Assembly (NCBI RefSeq): GCF_015278315.1 | Contig: NZ_JADIJE010000003.1 | Span: 310,001 to 374,000, forward strand | Source of the DNA: Microbacterium ureisolvens | Lineage (GTDB): Bacteria; Actinomycetota; Actinomycetes; Actinomycetales; Microbacteriaceae | Length of the DNA: 64,000 nucleotides | Reading direction: 5' to 3' | Shown: positions 46,840 to 56,010 of the stretch, in pieces | Position numbering within the stretch: position 1 is the first letter of the stretch | How the letters are laid out: each line of letters starts with the position of its first letter | The notes under the pieces: model-generated | What the model was told of the DNA's origin: nothing | Databases searched by the model: none | Seen by the model: only the letters and a program-made list of their open reading frames with translations | Translations under genes and position numbers: made by a program

Positions 46840-48156
46840 TCACGCGGTCTCGGCGTCGGCGTCGGAATCGGCATCGGCATCGGGGGGAGGGGTGACCTCC
46901 TGGGCGGTGTCGGCGGGAGCGTTCTGCGCCCTGCTGAGCAGGAGGAAGGGCACCGCGACCGCCGAGATGACACCGCTCCAGATCATCGAGGTGCCGTAGC
47001 CGCCGACATCCGCCGCCCGTCCCAGCACCGGCTGGAAGACGACTCCGCCGGCAGAACCCATCAGCGAGTCGAACGAGAGCACTGTGGCGCGCTGCTTCGA
47101 CGGGATCATGTCGTTGAGGTAGGCGCGGTGCACGGGGTCGTCGATCGCCGATGCGATGCCCCACAGTGCGACCAGCACGACGGCGAACCAGAAGTTCTGC
47201 ACCAGACCGAGCCCAAGGAGCACCAGCGTGCTCGAGACCGTCGCCAGCAGGATCGCCGAGGTGCGGCGCCGGAAGAGCTTGCGCACCCACGGCGCGAGCG
47301 TGCCGCCGAGGATCGCGGCGCCCGACAGCAGCGCGGCGGCGAGGCCGGCGATCGAGTACGCGTCCTCGTCGCCCCACAGCTCGAGCAGGTAAGGCTGCAG
47401 CGCGTAGAAGACATAGAAGCCGACCGCGGCCGTGAAGGGGCTGGTGAGCATGAGCCAGCGCACGGGAGGGTCGCCGAGCCCGTAGCGGATGGATGCCCGC
47501 AGCACGTTCCGCGTGGCCTGCAGCGGCTTCTCGCCGCGGTCGGGTGTGAAGCCGAGGTCGCGCATGAGGAGCGCTGCAACAATCAGCATGAGCAGCAGGA
47601 TGGCCCCGCGGATCACGAACGGCACGCCGAGGTTGGTCGCCTGTGCGACCACGCCGCCGAGCACCGACCCCGACAGCATCGCGATGCCGCCGACGATCTG
47701 CGCCCGGCCGAAGACCGTCTCCAGGCTCCCCTCAAAGCCGGTCGCCTTCAGGGCGTCGACGAGCCAGGCGTCGACCGCACCGGAGAAGAACGTGAACCCG
47801 AGACCGAGCAGCACCGACACGACCGCCCACGCCCAGAACGGCGACTTCCAGACCCACAGCATCCAGTAGAGCAGGGTGGTGACCGCGAGCGTGACGGTGC
47901 CGAGCAGGTACGACGCGCGGCGTCCGACGGTGTCGGCGACGACCCCCGTCGGGATCTCGAAGATCAGCATCCCGGCCGTGAAGAACGCGTTCGCGGAGAA
48001 GGCTTCGAAGTTCGTCAGGCCCGCATCGAGCAGGAACAGCGTGTTGACGCCCCAGATGAACGACGCGGCAAGGGTGTTGCCGAGCATCAGCGTGTAGTAG
48101 GTGCCCTGCACCCGCCGCGGCGTGGGCAGCGCGCGTACGGCACTGGACCTGGACAT
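46840..48156 (-). CDS. MFS transporter (12 TM)
   Basis: 438-residue transporter of the major facilitator superfamily. Motif A is IPTGVVADTVGRRASYLLG, between helices 2 and 3. Twelve hydrophobic segments can be followed, and the cytosolic C-terminus ends in an acidic repeat DADADSDADAETA. It resembles the uncharacterised MFS_1 proteins of actinobacteria with FWAWAVVSVLLGLGFTFFSGAVDAWLVD. Substrate unknown. It follows the Mo-cofactor operon on the same strand, but its own 78-base downstream gap suggests it is independent. Confidence 0.88.
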   Translation of the reverse strand: MSRSSAVRALPTPRRVQGTYYTLMLGNTLAASFIWGVNTLFLLDAGLTNFEAFSANAFFTAGMLIFEIPTGVVADTVGRRASYLLGTVTLAVTTLLYWMLWVWKSPFWAWAVVSVLLGLGFTFFSGAVDAWLVDALKATGFEGSLETVFGRAQIVGGIAMLSGSVLGGVVAQATNLGVPFVIRGAILLLMLIVAALLMRDLGFTPDRGEKPLQATRNVLRASIRYGLGDPPVRWLMLTSPFTAAVGFYVFYALQPYLLELWGDEDAYSIAGLAAALLSGAAILGGTLAPWVRKLFRRRTSAILLATVSSTLVLLGLGLVQNFWFAVVLVALWGIASAIDDPVHRAYLNDMIPSKQRATVLSFDSLMGSAGGVVFQPVLGRAADVGGYGTSMIWSGVISAVAVPFLLLSRAQNAPADTAQEVTPPPDADADSDADAETA

Positions 48157-48284
48157 GGCGCACCGCCTCGGTCACCGGCATCATGACGACACAGCGACGG
48201 TAGTCCTGCGGCGCGGCGGCGTCCAGAGGGTGGGGGCGCGTCAGGTGGAGGGTCGTCGCTCTTGACGAATCTCCACCTGCGTGA

Positions 48285-48668
48285 TCACGACCTCGCAGCC
48301 GTGATGATCCGCGCCAAGGCCCAGCCCAGCGCGGAGACGAGCGGGACGCTCACGATGATGATCGCGACCGGGTTCGGCTTGAACCTCGGCCCGTTCGGTC
48401 CGCTCACGTACGCGCCGAGGGGCAGCACGTACCCGCCGCCACCCCCGCCGCTCCCTTCTCCTTCGCCTTCGGGCTCGCTTTGGTGGGAACCCTCGGGCGA
48501 TTCCGCTCGCTGCGGCCACCGGCCCGAACCGCCGCCGCCCCCGAAGCCGAAGACAACGAGTGCGGCGGGCGTCATCTCGCGGCCGCCCGCGGTGACAGGT
48601 TCGCCGAACGCCAGCTTCGCGCCCCACGACGGCACCGACTGCGCCAGGCTCTCGATCGGTTTGTCCAT
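48285..48668 (-). CDS. GerW (YtfJ)-family protein
   Basis: 127-residue protein. The N-terminal 40 residues match the GerW/YtfJ family (DKPIESLAQSVPSWGAKLAFGEPV, VVFGFGGGGGSG), followed by a Gly/Glu-rich linker and YVLPLGAYVSGPNGPRFKPNP, then one hydrophobic helix (AIIIVSVPLVSALGWALARII) at the C-terminus. The family includes a Bacillus germination protein, but non-sporulating actinobacteria encode it too, with unknown function. GGAGG lies 9 bases before the ATG. Confidence 0.78.
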   Translation of the reverse strand: MDKPIESLAQSVPSWGAKLAFGEPVTAGGREMTPAALVVFGFGGGGGSGRWPQRAESPEGSHQSEPEGEGEGSGGGGGGYVLPLGAYVSGPNGPRFKPNPVAIIIVSVPLVSALGWALARIITAARS

Positions 48669-48923
48669 CAGCGAATGCCTCCACTCGTAGGTGGGATGAG
48701 GTCGACTCCGGATCGCGCCCGCTTCCACCGCCGGCGCCGACACCCAAGATAGACACCGACTGCGGGCGCCACCAGAGCGGTTCGCTGCAGGCCGACCGCG
48801 CACCCGCCCGGCTGTGGGGAACCGGGTCTGCCTGACTGCGGCTCCGGTCACACACCGAGGTGCTCCGCTGCGCGCGACGGGCGAGCGGTGATCGTCGCGC
48901 ACGGTACGACGTAGGGTGTGCGT

Positions 48924-49634
48924 GTGTCGATCATGACCGCGATGAGGACTGCGCTGGGCGCCGCGCTGCTCGTCAACGCCGTCCCGCACGGGGTGAGCGG
49001 CCTGCAGGGGCGACCGTTCCCCAGCCCGTTCGCGGATCCTCCGGGCGTCGGGATGTCGTCGCCGCGGGTGAACCTCGGCTGGAGTGCGGCGAACGCGATC
49101 GCGGGCGCGGTGCTCCTGCGGCGCGGCATCCGTTCACGAGGAGAAGGGGTTGCGGCGGCCGCCGGTGCCGCCACGATGGCAGCGGTGCTCGCCTACCACT
49201 TCGGCGATGTGATGGCCGGCGGCAGCGGACTACGAGGGATCACCGGCATGCGCTCCAGGCCCCCGCGCGTGCTCGTGAAAGCGACCGAGCCCATCGCCCT
49301 CGCGCTCGCCGGACGCCGTTGGGTTCCGCTGTGGGCGCTGCTGCACCACCGCGGGCGCAAGAGCGGGGCGGAGTATGCCACTCCGGTCGCGGTCGTGCCC
49401 ACCGTCGATCCCGGAGTCGTGCTGATCGGGCTGCCGTGGGGGTCGAAGACGAACTGGGCCCGCAACGTCGTGGCGGCCGGTGCGGCCGATCTCACCTGGA
49501 AAGGCGCCGTGCATCACGTCGTCGATCCCCGCATCATCGAGCCCGGCGAAGCGGCGGCGCTGTCGAAGCCCCTTTTCCGATTCGTAGTGAAGCGGATGCC
49601 GGCGGCCATCGTCCTGCGCCGGAGCACGGGGTAG
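48924..49634 (+). CDS. Membrane domain fused to a deazaflavin-dependent nitroreductase (DUF385)
   Basis: 236-residue fusion. Residues 1 to about 90 form a small membrane domain (ALGAALLVNAVPHGVSGLQG, PFPSPFADPPGVGMSSPRVN, NAIAGAVLL), which resembles stand-alone actinobacterial proteins. From about residue 100 a DUF385 split-barrel domain follows (LWALLHHRGRKSGAEYATPVAVV, GLPWGSKTNWARNVVAAG). GTG at 48924 is preferred over 48918 because TAGGGT lies exactly six bases before it. The membrane half would hold the reductase at the membrane, near quinones. It converges on the SQR-like gene. Confidence 0.8.
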   Translation: MSIMTAMRTALGAALLVNAVPHGVSGLQGRPFPSPFADPPGVGMSSPRVNLGWSAANAIAGAVLLRRGIRSRGEGVAAAAGAATMAAVLAYHFGDVMAGGSGLRGITGMRSRPPRVLVKATEPIALALAGRRWVPLWALLHHRGRKSGAEYATPVAVVPTVDPGVVLIGLPWGSKTNWARNVVAAGAADLTWKGAVHHVVDPRIIEPGEAAALSKPLFRFVVKRMPAAIVLRRSTG

Positions 49635-49669
49635 CGCTGAGACGGGTCGGCGCGCGCGCGTTCGGAGGA

Positions 49670-50872
49670 TCAGGCGCGCCCCTGAAGGATGAGGTGCCAA
49701 TAGACCCAGGGGAGTACTCGTCGATCGAAGAAGTAGGCCAGTCGGCGCTCTCGGTACAGGGTCTTCCACCCGGGGATGGTGGGTGCCAGTCGTCCGTGGC
49801 GGTCGAACTCGGCGAAGACGACGGTGTTGCGGCTGACGGTGATGGGGCAGACCGAGTATCCGTCGTAGTGACCGGTGAGCGCTTTGCCGTTGATCACCGT
49901 GATCAGGTTGCGCGCGAGGAGCTTCGCCTGCTTGCGGATGGCGCCGCCCGAGCGGAGGGTGTCGACAGCCGCGGCGTCCCCGAGCGCCCACACGGTGTCG
50001 AAGCGGCGAGAGCGCAATGTTTCCGGATCGACGTCGACGAAACCATGGGGGTCAGCAGGGTCGGCCAGGCCCGACTCAGCGATCCAATCGGGCGGTGACT
50101 GCGGCGGTGCGGCGTGCAGAAGGTCGTAATCGATCGTCTCGGTCTCTTGCCCGCGCTTGATCTCCACCTCGCGCCGTTGCGGGTCCGCCTTCAGGAGGTC
50201 GGCGCCGAATCTGGTCTCGATGCCGTACTCATCGAGTTTGCGTTGCAGCTCTGCGCTGATCGCGGGGATGTGAAAAGCGGAGGGTTCGGGCGAGATGAAC
50301 ACCACGCGGATGTCGTCCAGTACGCCACGGGAACGCCACCAGTCGCACGCGAGGTACATCGGCTTCTGCGCGACGCCGGCAGCCGACGCCGGTTCCGGCT
50401 GCTGCACGAACACGACCGTGCCCTGGCGGAAGTCGCGCAGAACGGGGGAGGTCTTCGCCGCCAGCTCGAAGGTGTAGCTGGACAGGCCGGTGTTCTCAGC
50501 CATCGCTTCGGCCAACCCGGGGACGGCGTCATATCGGGTTTCCAGGCCGACGCTCACGATCAGGTGCTCGTAGGCGACCTTGCGCCCCGACCGCACCTGG
50601 ACAGTGCGAGCGTGCGGGTCGACGCTCGCGGCAGCGTCGCGGATCCACGTCACACTGCGCGGCGTGACGTCGGCCTGCGGCCGCACCGCCTCGGAAGCGC
50701 GGGCCACCCCGCCGGCGATGTGAGATTGCAGCGGCGCGAACACGTGTTGGTCGCGCGGTTCGACCACGGCAACGTCGCGCACGCCGTGACGTCGCAGTCG
50801 GCCGGCGACCGACAGGCCGCCGTTGCCGCCTCCCAGGACCAGTACGCGATGCTTCTCAACTCCACGGCGCAT
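49670..50872 (-). CDS. FAD-dependent pyridine nucleotide-disulfide oxidoreductase (sulfide:quinone reductase-like)
   Basis: 400-residue flavoprotein. The FAD-binding motif is VLVLGGGNGGLSVAGRLRR, a second glycine-rich strand lies near YEHLIVSVGLETRYDAVPGL, and FDTVWALGDAAA is the C-terminal FAD site. The ending WKTLYRERRLAYFFDRRVLPWVYWHLIL is an amphipathic membrane-surface segment as in SQR and NDH-2. The redox-active Cys pair of true SQRs is not obvious (one Cys in KPMYLACDWW), so the substrate is uncertain. ATG 50872 is preferred to an upstream TTG; no strong ribosome site is visible. Confidence 0.85.
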   Translation of the reverse strand: MRRGVEKHRVLVLGGGNGGLSVAGRLRRHGVRDVAVVEPRDQHVFAPLQSHIAGGVARASEAVRPQADVTPRSVTWIRDAAASVDPHARTVQVRSGRKVAYEHLIVSVGLETRYDAVPGLAEAMAENTGLSSYTFELAAKTSPVLRDFRQGTVVFVQQPEPASAAGVAQKPMYLACDWWRSRGVLDDIRVVFISPEPSAFHIPAISAELQRKLDEYGIETRFGADLLKADPQRREVEIKRGQETETIDYDLLHAAPPQSPPDWIAESGLADPADPHGFVDVDPETLRSRRFDTVWALGDAAAVDTLRSGGAIRKQAKLLARNLITVINGKALTGHYDGYSVCPITVSRNTVVFAEFDRHGRLAPTIPGWKTLYRERRLAYFFDRRVLPWVYWHLILQGRA

Positions 50873-51093
50873 GATCGCTACTGCACCCGATCGCGGCGTG
50901 GACGGCAACGGCTTGACAACGCGCCCCGCAGAGCGCCAGTCGATCTCGAGCCGGCGTCGCGGGCTGTCGCGTGCCGTCGTCTACGCCGACACGGGAGTGA
51001 GCCGACCACGCACGGGCCGAGCAGTACGCGCTTCGAGGGACGCCGCGGTGTCGCCGTGCGCCCGCCGGTGAGTCGCCGGCGGCGCGGACCCAC

Positions 51094-51489
51094 TCAGCGC
51101 TCGTCGACGACCTGACGGGCGAACAGGTCGGGATCCACGGGGCGGATGCGGCGGGGAAGACTGCCGACGACCAGCAGGTACGACTCGGTGACCAGTTCGT
51201 GCAGGAGTGTCTCGTCGAGTCGCCCGCCAGGGTGCAGCGAGATCCAGTGCCGCTTGTTCATGTGGTACCCCGGCGAGATGTCGGGGTGCTCCTCCCGGAG
51301 TGCGCGAGCGTCCTCAGGTGCTGACCTCACGATCACGAGCGGCTCGCCGCGCAGCACGGTGTGCAGCATGAACGCCTTGCCCCGCACCTTGAACACATCC
51401 CACTCCTCGCCGAACGGGTGTGTCAGCTCCGCGCCAGGAAGTTCCTGCGCTCGCCGGGCTGCCACGGCATGGAGGTCTTTCTCGCGCAC
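51094..51489 (-). CDS. MmcQ/YjbR-family protein (DUF419)
   Basis: 131-residue single-domain protein of the CyaY-like YjbR fold. It carries LPGAELTHPFGEEWDVFKVRGKAFML, EHPDISPGYHMNKRHWISLHPGG and LVTESYLLVVGSLPRR, the three conserved blocks of the family. Function is not established; a DNA-binding role has been proposed from structure. GTG start with AAGGAG 5 to 7 bases upstream. Confidence 0.88.
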   Translation of the reverse strand: MREKDLHAVAARRAQELPGAELTHPFGEEWDVFKVRGKAFMLHTVLRGEPLVIVRSAPEDARALREEHPDISPGYHMNKRHWISLHPGGRLDETLLHELVTESYLLVVGSLPRRIRPVDPDLFARQVVDER

Positions 51490-51604
51490 GATGACTCCTT
51501 CGCTCCCGCCCTTCCATCATCGCGCGGTGAACCTCGGGAACGCGGCGAACGCGGAGGGTGCAGTCTGCGCGAGAACACGGGAGGGCGTTCGCTAGGGTGA
51601 GGCC

Positions 51605-52225
51605 ATGGTGCAGGTGCGCAAGGTCGGGGACGTCGAAGTGTACGAACGCCTGCGGTTCGTGCCGCTGACCGTCGGGGCTGCGGCATCCGGCGCGGTGCTC
51701 GCCATCCTCCCCGCGCTGGACGTGCGATACCTCAAGTTCTCGGCCGGGCTCGGCCTCGTGCTGTGGCTGCTGTGGGCCGTCGGCGTCTGGCCCCGCGTCG
51801 CGGTGGACACCGAGGGTGTGCTGGTGCGCAACACGTTCACGACATCCAGGTTCTCGTTCGCTGCGCTCGACGGCGTGTCGTCGGGCCTCGCACTCGATTT
51901 CATGCTGAAGGGCGGCCGTCGGGTGCGCGCTTGGGCGGTTCCCGGCCACCAGAACCTCGGTATGGAAGCGATCCGGTCGGCGGACGCCCACGCTGCCGGC
52001 TTCAATCCGGTCAGGCGTGTCTCAGAGCTCACCGTGGGCAGTGCGACGACCCCGGCCGGTCAGGTCGCAACGTCTATCGCGCGCCGACTCGCCGTCGCCG
52101 AGGCGCAGACCGGCGCTGCGGTCATGGAAGCCGATCCTGGCATGCTGCACCGACCCAACGTCGCAATGATCGTCGTCACTGGTCTGCTCCTGGCAGTCGC
52201 CGTGGCGGCCGTCGTCGCCACCTGA
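51605..52225 (+). CDS. PH-domain-like membrane protein, function unknown
   Basis: 206-residue protein. Two adjacent hydrophobic segments near the N-terminus (LTVGAAASGAVLAILPAL and FSAGLGLVLWLLWAVGVW) are followed by a bacterial PH-like beta domain (VAVDTEGVLVRNTFTTSRFSFAALDGV) and a C-terminal helix (VAMIVVTGLLLAVAVAAVVAT). This arrangement is common for actinobacterial PH_6-type proteins of unknown role. TAGGGT lies exactly six bases before the ATG, implying leaderless transcription. Confidence 0.72.
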   Translation: MVQVRKVGDVEVYERLRFVPLTVGAAASGAVLAILPALDVRYLKFSAGLGLVLWLLWAVGVWPRVAVDTEGVLVRNTFTTSRFSFAALDGVSSGLALDFMLKGGRRVRAWAVPGHQNLGMEAIRSADAHAAGFNPVRRVSELTVGSATTPAGQVATSIARRLAVAEAQTGAAVMEADPGMLHRPNVAMIVVTGLLLAVAVAAVVAT

Positions 52226-52285
52226 GCCGGCGGACACAACCACCTCGCCAGGCGGACTGCCAGTGAGGCCCGCAAAAGCGGTCGA

Positions 52286-52798
52286 TCAACGCACGGGTGG
52301 TGGGCGCAGCGCTCGGAGGTACCTTCGGCGCGCGACCTTCTGCGCCACCAGCAGAACGGGGTAGACCACTCGCCAGCGACGACTGTCGGCCGCGCGGGTG
52401 AGGGAGCGGATGGTCAGCACGACGTCGTCGCCATCTCGGTGCACGATGAACGCCTCCTCGCCCGAGATGGGATGACCGGGCAGTGTTCGGTAGGCAAAGC
52501 CGACGCGGTCCGGCGTGTCCACCACGTCGAGGACCTGGACCGGTTCACGAATCGACAACCCGAACGGGTGCGCCATGATGACGGGTCGCATCCCGGTGAC
52601 CACAGTTGCGGCCGGGGTGACGGAGAACCCGCTGCGCGTTTTCACTCCCCACCGCAGTACCTCGGCGCTGGCCCACGTCCACAGTTCAGCGCCAGATCCC
52701 AGGACGGCGGACTTCTCCCATCGACGGTAACCCTGGATCGACTCGCGCCACACCGCCTCGGCGGGACGGGTACGCGTCTCCCGGTCGGCGCTCATCAC
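52286..52798 (-). CDS. DUF1990 family protein
   Basis: 170-residue protein of the DUF1990 family, recognised by FSVTPAATVVTGMRPVIMAHPFG, DRVGFAYRTLPGHPISGEEAFIVHRDGDDVVLTIRSLTR and YPVLLVAQKVARRRYLRAL. These are START/SRPBCC-like folds with unknown ligand. GTG at 52798 is immediately followed by an ATG; CAGGAT six bases before the GTG could be a -10 box. Stand-alone gene. Confidence 0.82.
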   Translation of the reverse strand: MMSADRETRTRPAEAVWRESIQGYRRWEKSAVLGSGAELWTWASAEVLRWGVKTRSGFSVTPAATVVTGMRPVIMAHPFGLSIREPVQVLDVVDTPDRVGFAYRTLPGHPISGEEAFIVHRDGDDVVLTIRSLTRAADSRRWRVVYPVLLVAQKVARRRYLRALRPPPVR

Positions 52799-52913
52799 GC
52801 ATCGATCCTGGCACCACAGGCGCAGACGACGTTCGGGCGCGGGTCATCGAACGAACGGGCCTTGCCGCGAGGCGGTCGTCGCAGACCGGGGCCGGCTTCC
52901 TCGGCGCTATGGG

Positions 52914-53807
52914 TCAGTGAGAGGGCTCGACGGGGGAGCGCCGCTTCACAGCCCGCATCACGGCCATGACGATACCCGCGATGATCAGTCCCAGCACGAG
53001 CCCGAAGACGGCTGACAGCGCCGTGTCCACAAGCCACACCACAACGGGACCCAGCGACTCCACTGCGTGAGTCGCGGCGTGAAGCACATCGTAGGGACCA
53101 TGCCAGAACGTCTCAGCCAGGTTCGCGATCACCAGATGGCCACCGACCCAGAGCATCGCCACCGTTCCGACGATGCTGATGATGCGAAACACCGTCGGCA
53201 TCGACCGCACGATTCGCTCCCCGGCGCGACGCATGCTGAGCGCTGAGCTTGCAGCCATGCCCATTCCGATGTCATCGATCTTCACCAGCAGCGCCACGAC
53301 GCCGTACACGAGCAGCGTCATCGCGAGTGCGATGACGGACAGAGCCCCGAGAGTCATCCAGATCCCGAAGTCGGCGTCCAGACTCGCCAGCGAGATCAGC
53401 ATGATCTCGGTGCTCAGGATGAGGTCTGTGCGGACCGCCCCGAAGACGAGCCGGCGCTCGTCTCGCGGCTCGTCCTGACCAGGCCCGTGGTGGGCGCCGA
53501 ACCACTCCATCACCTTCTCAGCGCCCTCGAAGCAGAGATACGAACCGCCGAGGATCAGCAGCCACGGCAGCAGCCACGGGGCGAACGCCGTGAGCAGCAA
53601 CGCCAGCGGGATGATGATCACGAACTTGTTCACCAAGCTGCCGATTGCGATCTTTCCGATCACCGGCAGCTCCCGCGCGGGGGTCAGCCCCTGCACGTAT
53701 TGCGGCGTCACGGCCGCGTCATCGACCACCACGCCTGCGGTCTTCGCGCTGGCCTTCATGGCGGCGGACAGGATGTCGTCAACAACCGCGAGCAACCCAA
53801 CCGACAT
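52914..53807 (-). CDS. DUF808 (YedI)-family membrane protein
   Basis: 297-residue integral membrane protein. The family start VGLLAVVDDILSAAMKASAKTAGVVVDDAAVTPQYVQGL is followed by GSLVNKFVIIIPLALLLTAFAPWLLPWLLILGGSYLCFEGAEKV and several further helices. The start at 53807 is preferred over an ATG 24 bases upstream because AAGGA lies 7 bases before it. Function unknown. Confidence 0.9.
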   Translation of the reverse strand: MSVGLLAVVDDILSAAMKASAKTAGVVVDDAAVTPQYVQGLTPARELPVIGKIAIGSLVNKFVIIIPLALLLTAFAPWLLPWLLILGGSYLCFEGAEKVMEWFGAHHGPGQDEPRDERRLVFGAVRTDLILSTEIMLISLASLDADFGIWMTLGALSVIALAMTLLVYGVVALLVKIDDIGMGMAASSALSMRRAGERIVRSMPTVFRIISIVGTVAMLWVGGHLVIANLAETFWHGPYDVLHAATHAVESLGPVVVWLVDTALSAVFGLVLGLIIAGIVMAVMRAVKRRSPVEPSH

Positions 53808-54016
53808 CTGCTCGTCCTTCTGCTCTCGCATTTCAGCGCGGGCACGCCGATAACCTGACTCAACGTTAGTCGGCCGCGACAACATGGGGGACCGGATGCT
53901 CCCGCAACGAGGTGCAGATGCGTGGCTGACACGGTTCAGCGCTGCTCGAGCACCTCGGGCTTCTTCGACCGACCTTGAGTCACGAGTCGAAGTGAGGCGG
54001 GATGGAGAATGGGCTC

Positions 54017-54535
54017 ATGCTTGTCGTGATCTCAGGGTTGCCTGGCACGGGCAAGACTGCTGTGGCCGGGGAGGTCGCCCGAGCCGTCGACGCGGTGCAT
54101 CTCTCGATCGACACCGTCGAGGATGCGCTTCTCGGGGCAGGATTGCCGCAGTCGTGGACGACCGGTGTCGCCGCGTACGAGGCCGTGCGAGCGGCGGCCG
54201 AGCAGAATCTGGATCTCGGGCGCATCGTCGTGGTCGATGCGGTGAACGACAGCGAACCTGCCCGCGATACGTGGCGTCGCGCGGCCTCGACGACAGGCGC
54301 ACCGATGGTGTTCGTTCTCCTGAGTCTGGACGACGAAGTCGAGCACCGTCGTCGGTTGGAGGGGCGAACCCGGAACCTGGCCAGGCTCCCTGAGCCGAGC
54401 TGGGACGACGTGCGAGAGCGCGGCATTACCTTCGAGCCGTGGCCCGACGTGCATCTGCGGGTGAGCGCCGGCAGATCGGTGCAAGAGATCGCCGATGCCA
54501 TCCTGTCGCGGGTCGGTGCGGCGCCGACGACGTGA
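54017..54535 (+). CDS. P-loop kinase-like ATPase (AAA_33/zeta-toxin-like fold)
   Basis: 172-residue nucleotide-binding protein. Walker A is GLPGTGKT near the start, and the LSIDTVEDALLG segment and VVVDAVNDSEPARDTWRRAAS (a Walker B-like strand) follow the pattern of small P-loop kinases that phosphorylate sugars, nucleosides or drugs such as chloramphenicol. A basic lid with EHRRRLEGRTRN is present. ATG at 54017 is chosen because the Walker loop usually lies within 10 residues of the start; an in-frame ATG at 54002 adds five residues. Substrate unknown. Confidence 0.82.
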   Translation: MLVVISGLPGTGKTAVAGEVARAVDAVHLSIDTVEDALLGAGLPQSWTTGVAAYEAVRAAAEQNLDLGRIVVVDAVNDSEPARDTWRRAASTTGAPMVFVLLSLDDEVEHRRRLEGRTRNLARLPEPSWDDVRERGITFEPWPDVHLRVSAGRSVQEIADAILSRVGAAPTT

Positions 54536-54687
54536 AGCAGGGTCGGTGGCGAGGGGTTCGCAGCTCACGCCGCGCCTCCGTCCCCGTCTCCCACGGCCCT
54601 GCAGAACCGTCAAGGGCACGCCGTGATCCGAACCCAGCGGCTACCGTCGTATGGCGTCGCGGGTTCGACGGCGGCGGGGAGGAACCG

Positions 54688-56010
54688 ATGACAGAAGCGA
54701 ACGCCGACGACACGGCGCCGCTGCTCGACGGCCGCTATCGCCTGGGCGACTGCGTCGGCGAAGGTGGCATGGCTCGTGTCTACCGCGCAGAAGATGTGCT
54801 GCTCGGCCGCACCGTGGCGATCAAGCTCATCCGGCCGGGCATCGACGGCGCGTCATCAGAGCGCGCGCGCAGCGAGATGACCGTGCTCGCTTCGTTGAAC
54901 CACCCGTCGCTTGTCACCCTGTTCGATGCCCGACTCGTGCCCGGTCAGCCCGAGTACCTCGCGATGGAATTCGTCGACGGTCCGACGCTCGGCTCTCGAC
55001 TGGCTTCGGGCGGACCGCTGCCGCCGAACATCGTCGGACACCTCGGTGCCGAGCTCGCAGAGGCCCTGCACGTCGTCCACAAGGCGGGCGTCGTTCACCG
55101 CGACATCAAACCCTCCAACGTGCTGCTCAGTCCTCCGCAGATCCCGGGGGCGCGCCCGCGCGCGAAGCTCGCCGACTTCGGCATCGCCTACTTGCTCGAC
55201 ACGTCGCGGATCACCTCGCCGGGCCTCGTGATCGGAACCGTGGCCTACTTGGCCCCCGAGCAGCTCCGCGGTGAGTCGCCCACGCCCGCGGCCGATATCT
55301 ATGCGCTGGGTCTGGTGTTTCTCGAGGCGCTCACCGGCGAGCGGGTGCACCCGCACGGCGGCGGCATGGCCGCCGCGGTGGCTCGCCTGGAGAGCCAGCC
55401 GGAAATCCCTGCGTCCCTGGAGGAGCCGTGGATCGATCTCTTGACACGGATGCTGCACCCCGACCCCTCGCAGCGACCGACCGCCGCCGAGGTCGCGGCC
55501 TCGACCGGAAATCTCGCAGAGCGCACACCCGCCGGCGCCACCGACGCGGGGACCGCGGCCACGGCTGCATTGACCGCTCCGACGCTGATAGCTCCGGCTG
55601 GGGGCGCCGTCGCGGCCGCCCCCGGCCCCCCGAGCGCGGCGGCGCTCGCGTCGAGCCCCACCGCAGCCGGAGAGAGCGACCGGCGGAAGCACCTGACAGC
55701 GGCAGCCGCGGGCGTGCTCGCGACCATTGCCGTCCTCACCGGAGCGGTCGTCGGGATCGCGGCGCTCAATCAGCCGCAACCCGCGCCCGCACCTGTGGTG
55801 ACAACCCCTGCAGCCCCTGACCCGTCCGAGGCCCCGCCCGCCGAGGTGAACACCGGAACGGGCGGCACCGGCGAGGACTCGGGCCTGACTGAGGACGAAC
55901 AGAAGCAACTCGAGCGGGAGCAGAAGCAACTCGAGCGGGAGGAGCGCAAGCAGGCCCAAGAAGAGGAGAAGCGGCTCGAAGAAGAGGAGCGGGAGAACGA
56001 CGAGGACTGA
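54688..56010 (+). CDS. Transmembrane Ser/Thr protein kinase (Hanks type)
   Basis: 440-residue kinase. The N-terminal catalytic domain (residues about 17-275) has the glycine loop CVGEGGMARVY, Lys46 in VAIKLI, HRDIKPSN with Asp139, DFG at 163-165, and GTVAYLAPEQLRGE with PAADIYALGLVF. A Pro/Ala-rich juxtamembrane region leads to one membrane helix (LTAAAAGVLATIAVLTGAVVGIAAL, about 337-360). The extracytoplasmic tail is short and ends in a highly charged Glu/Lys/Gln coil. No PASTA repeats are present, so it is not the PknB type. GGGGAGG precedes the ATG. Confidence 0.93.
   Translation: MTEANADDTAPLLDGRYRLGDCVGEGGMARVYRAEDVLLGRTVAIKLIRPGIDGASSERARSEMTVLASLNHPSLVTLFDARLVPGQPEYLAMEFVDGPTLGSRLASGGPLPPNIVGHLGAELAEALHVVHKAGVVHRDIKPSNVLLSPPQIPGARPRAKLADFGIAYLLDTSRITSPGLVIGTVAYLAPEQLRGESPTPAADIYALGLVFLEALTGERVHPHGGGMAAAVARLESQPEIPASLEEPWIDLLTRMLHPDPSQRPTAAEVAASTGNLAERTPAGATDAGTAATAALTAPTLIAPAGGAVAAAPGPPSAAALASSPTAAGESDRRKHLTAAAAGVLATIAVLTGAVVGIAALNQPQPAPAPVVTTPAAPDPSEAPPAEVNTGTGGTGEDSGLTEDEQKQLEREQKQLEREERKQAQEEEKRLEEEERENDED

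Noticed and set aside
45418..48186. A 922-codon open frame on the plus strand
   Set aside because: It is antisense to moeA, moeB and the MFS gene, is extremely rich in Arg, His and Gly, and has no recognisable domain. High GC leaves such frames open.
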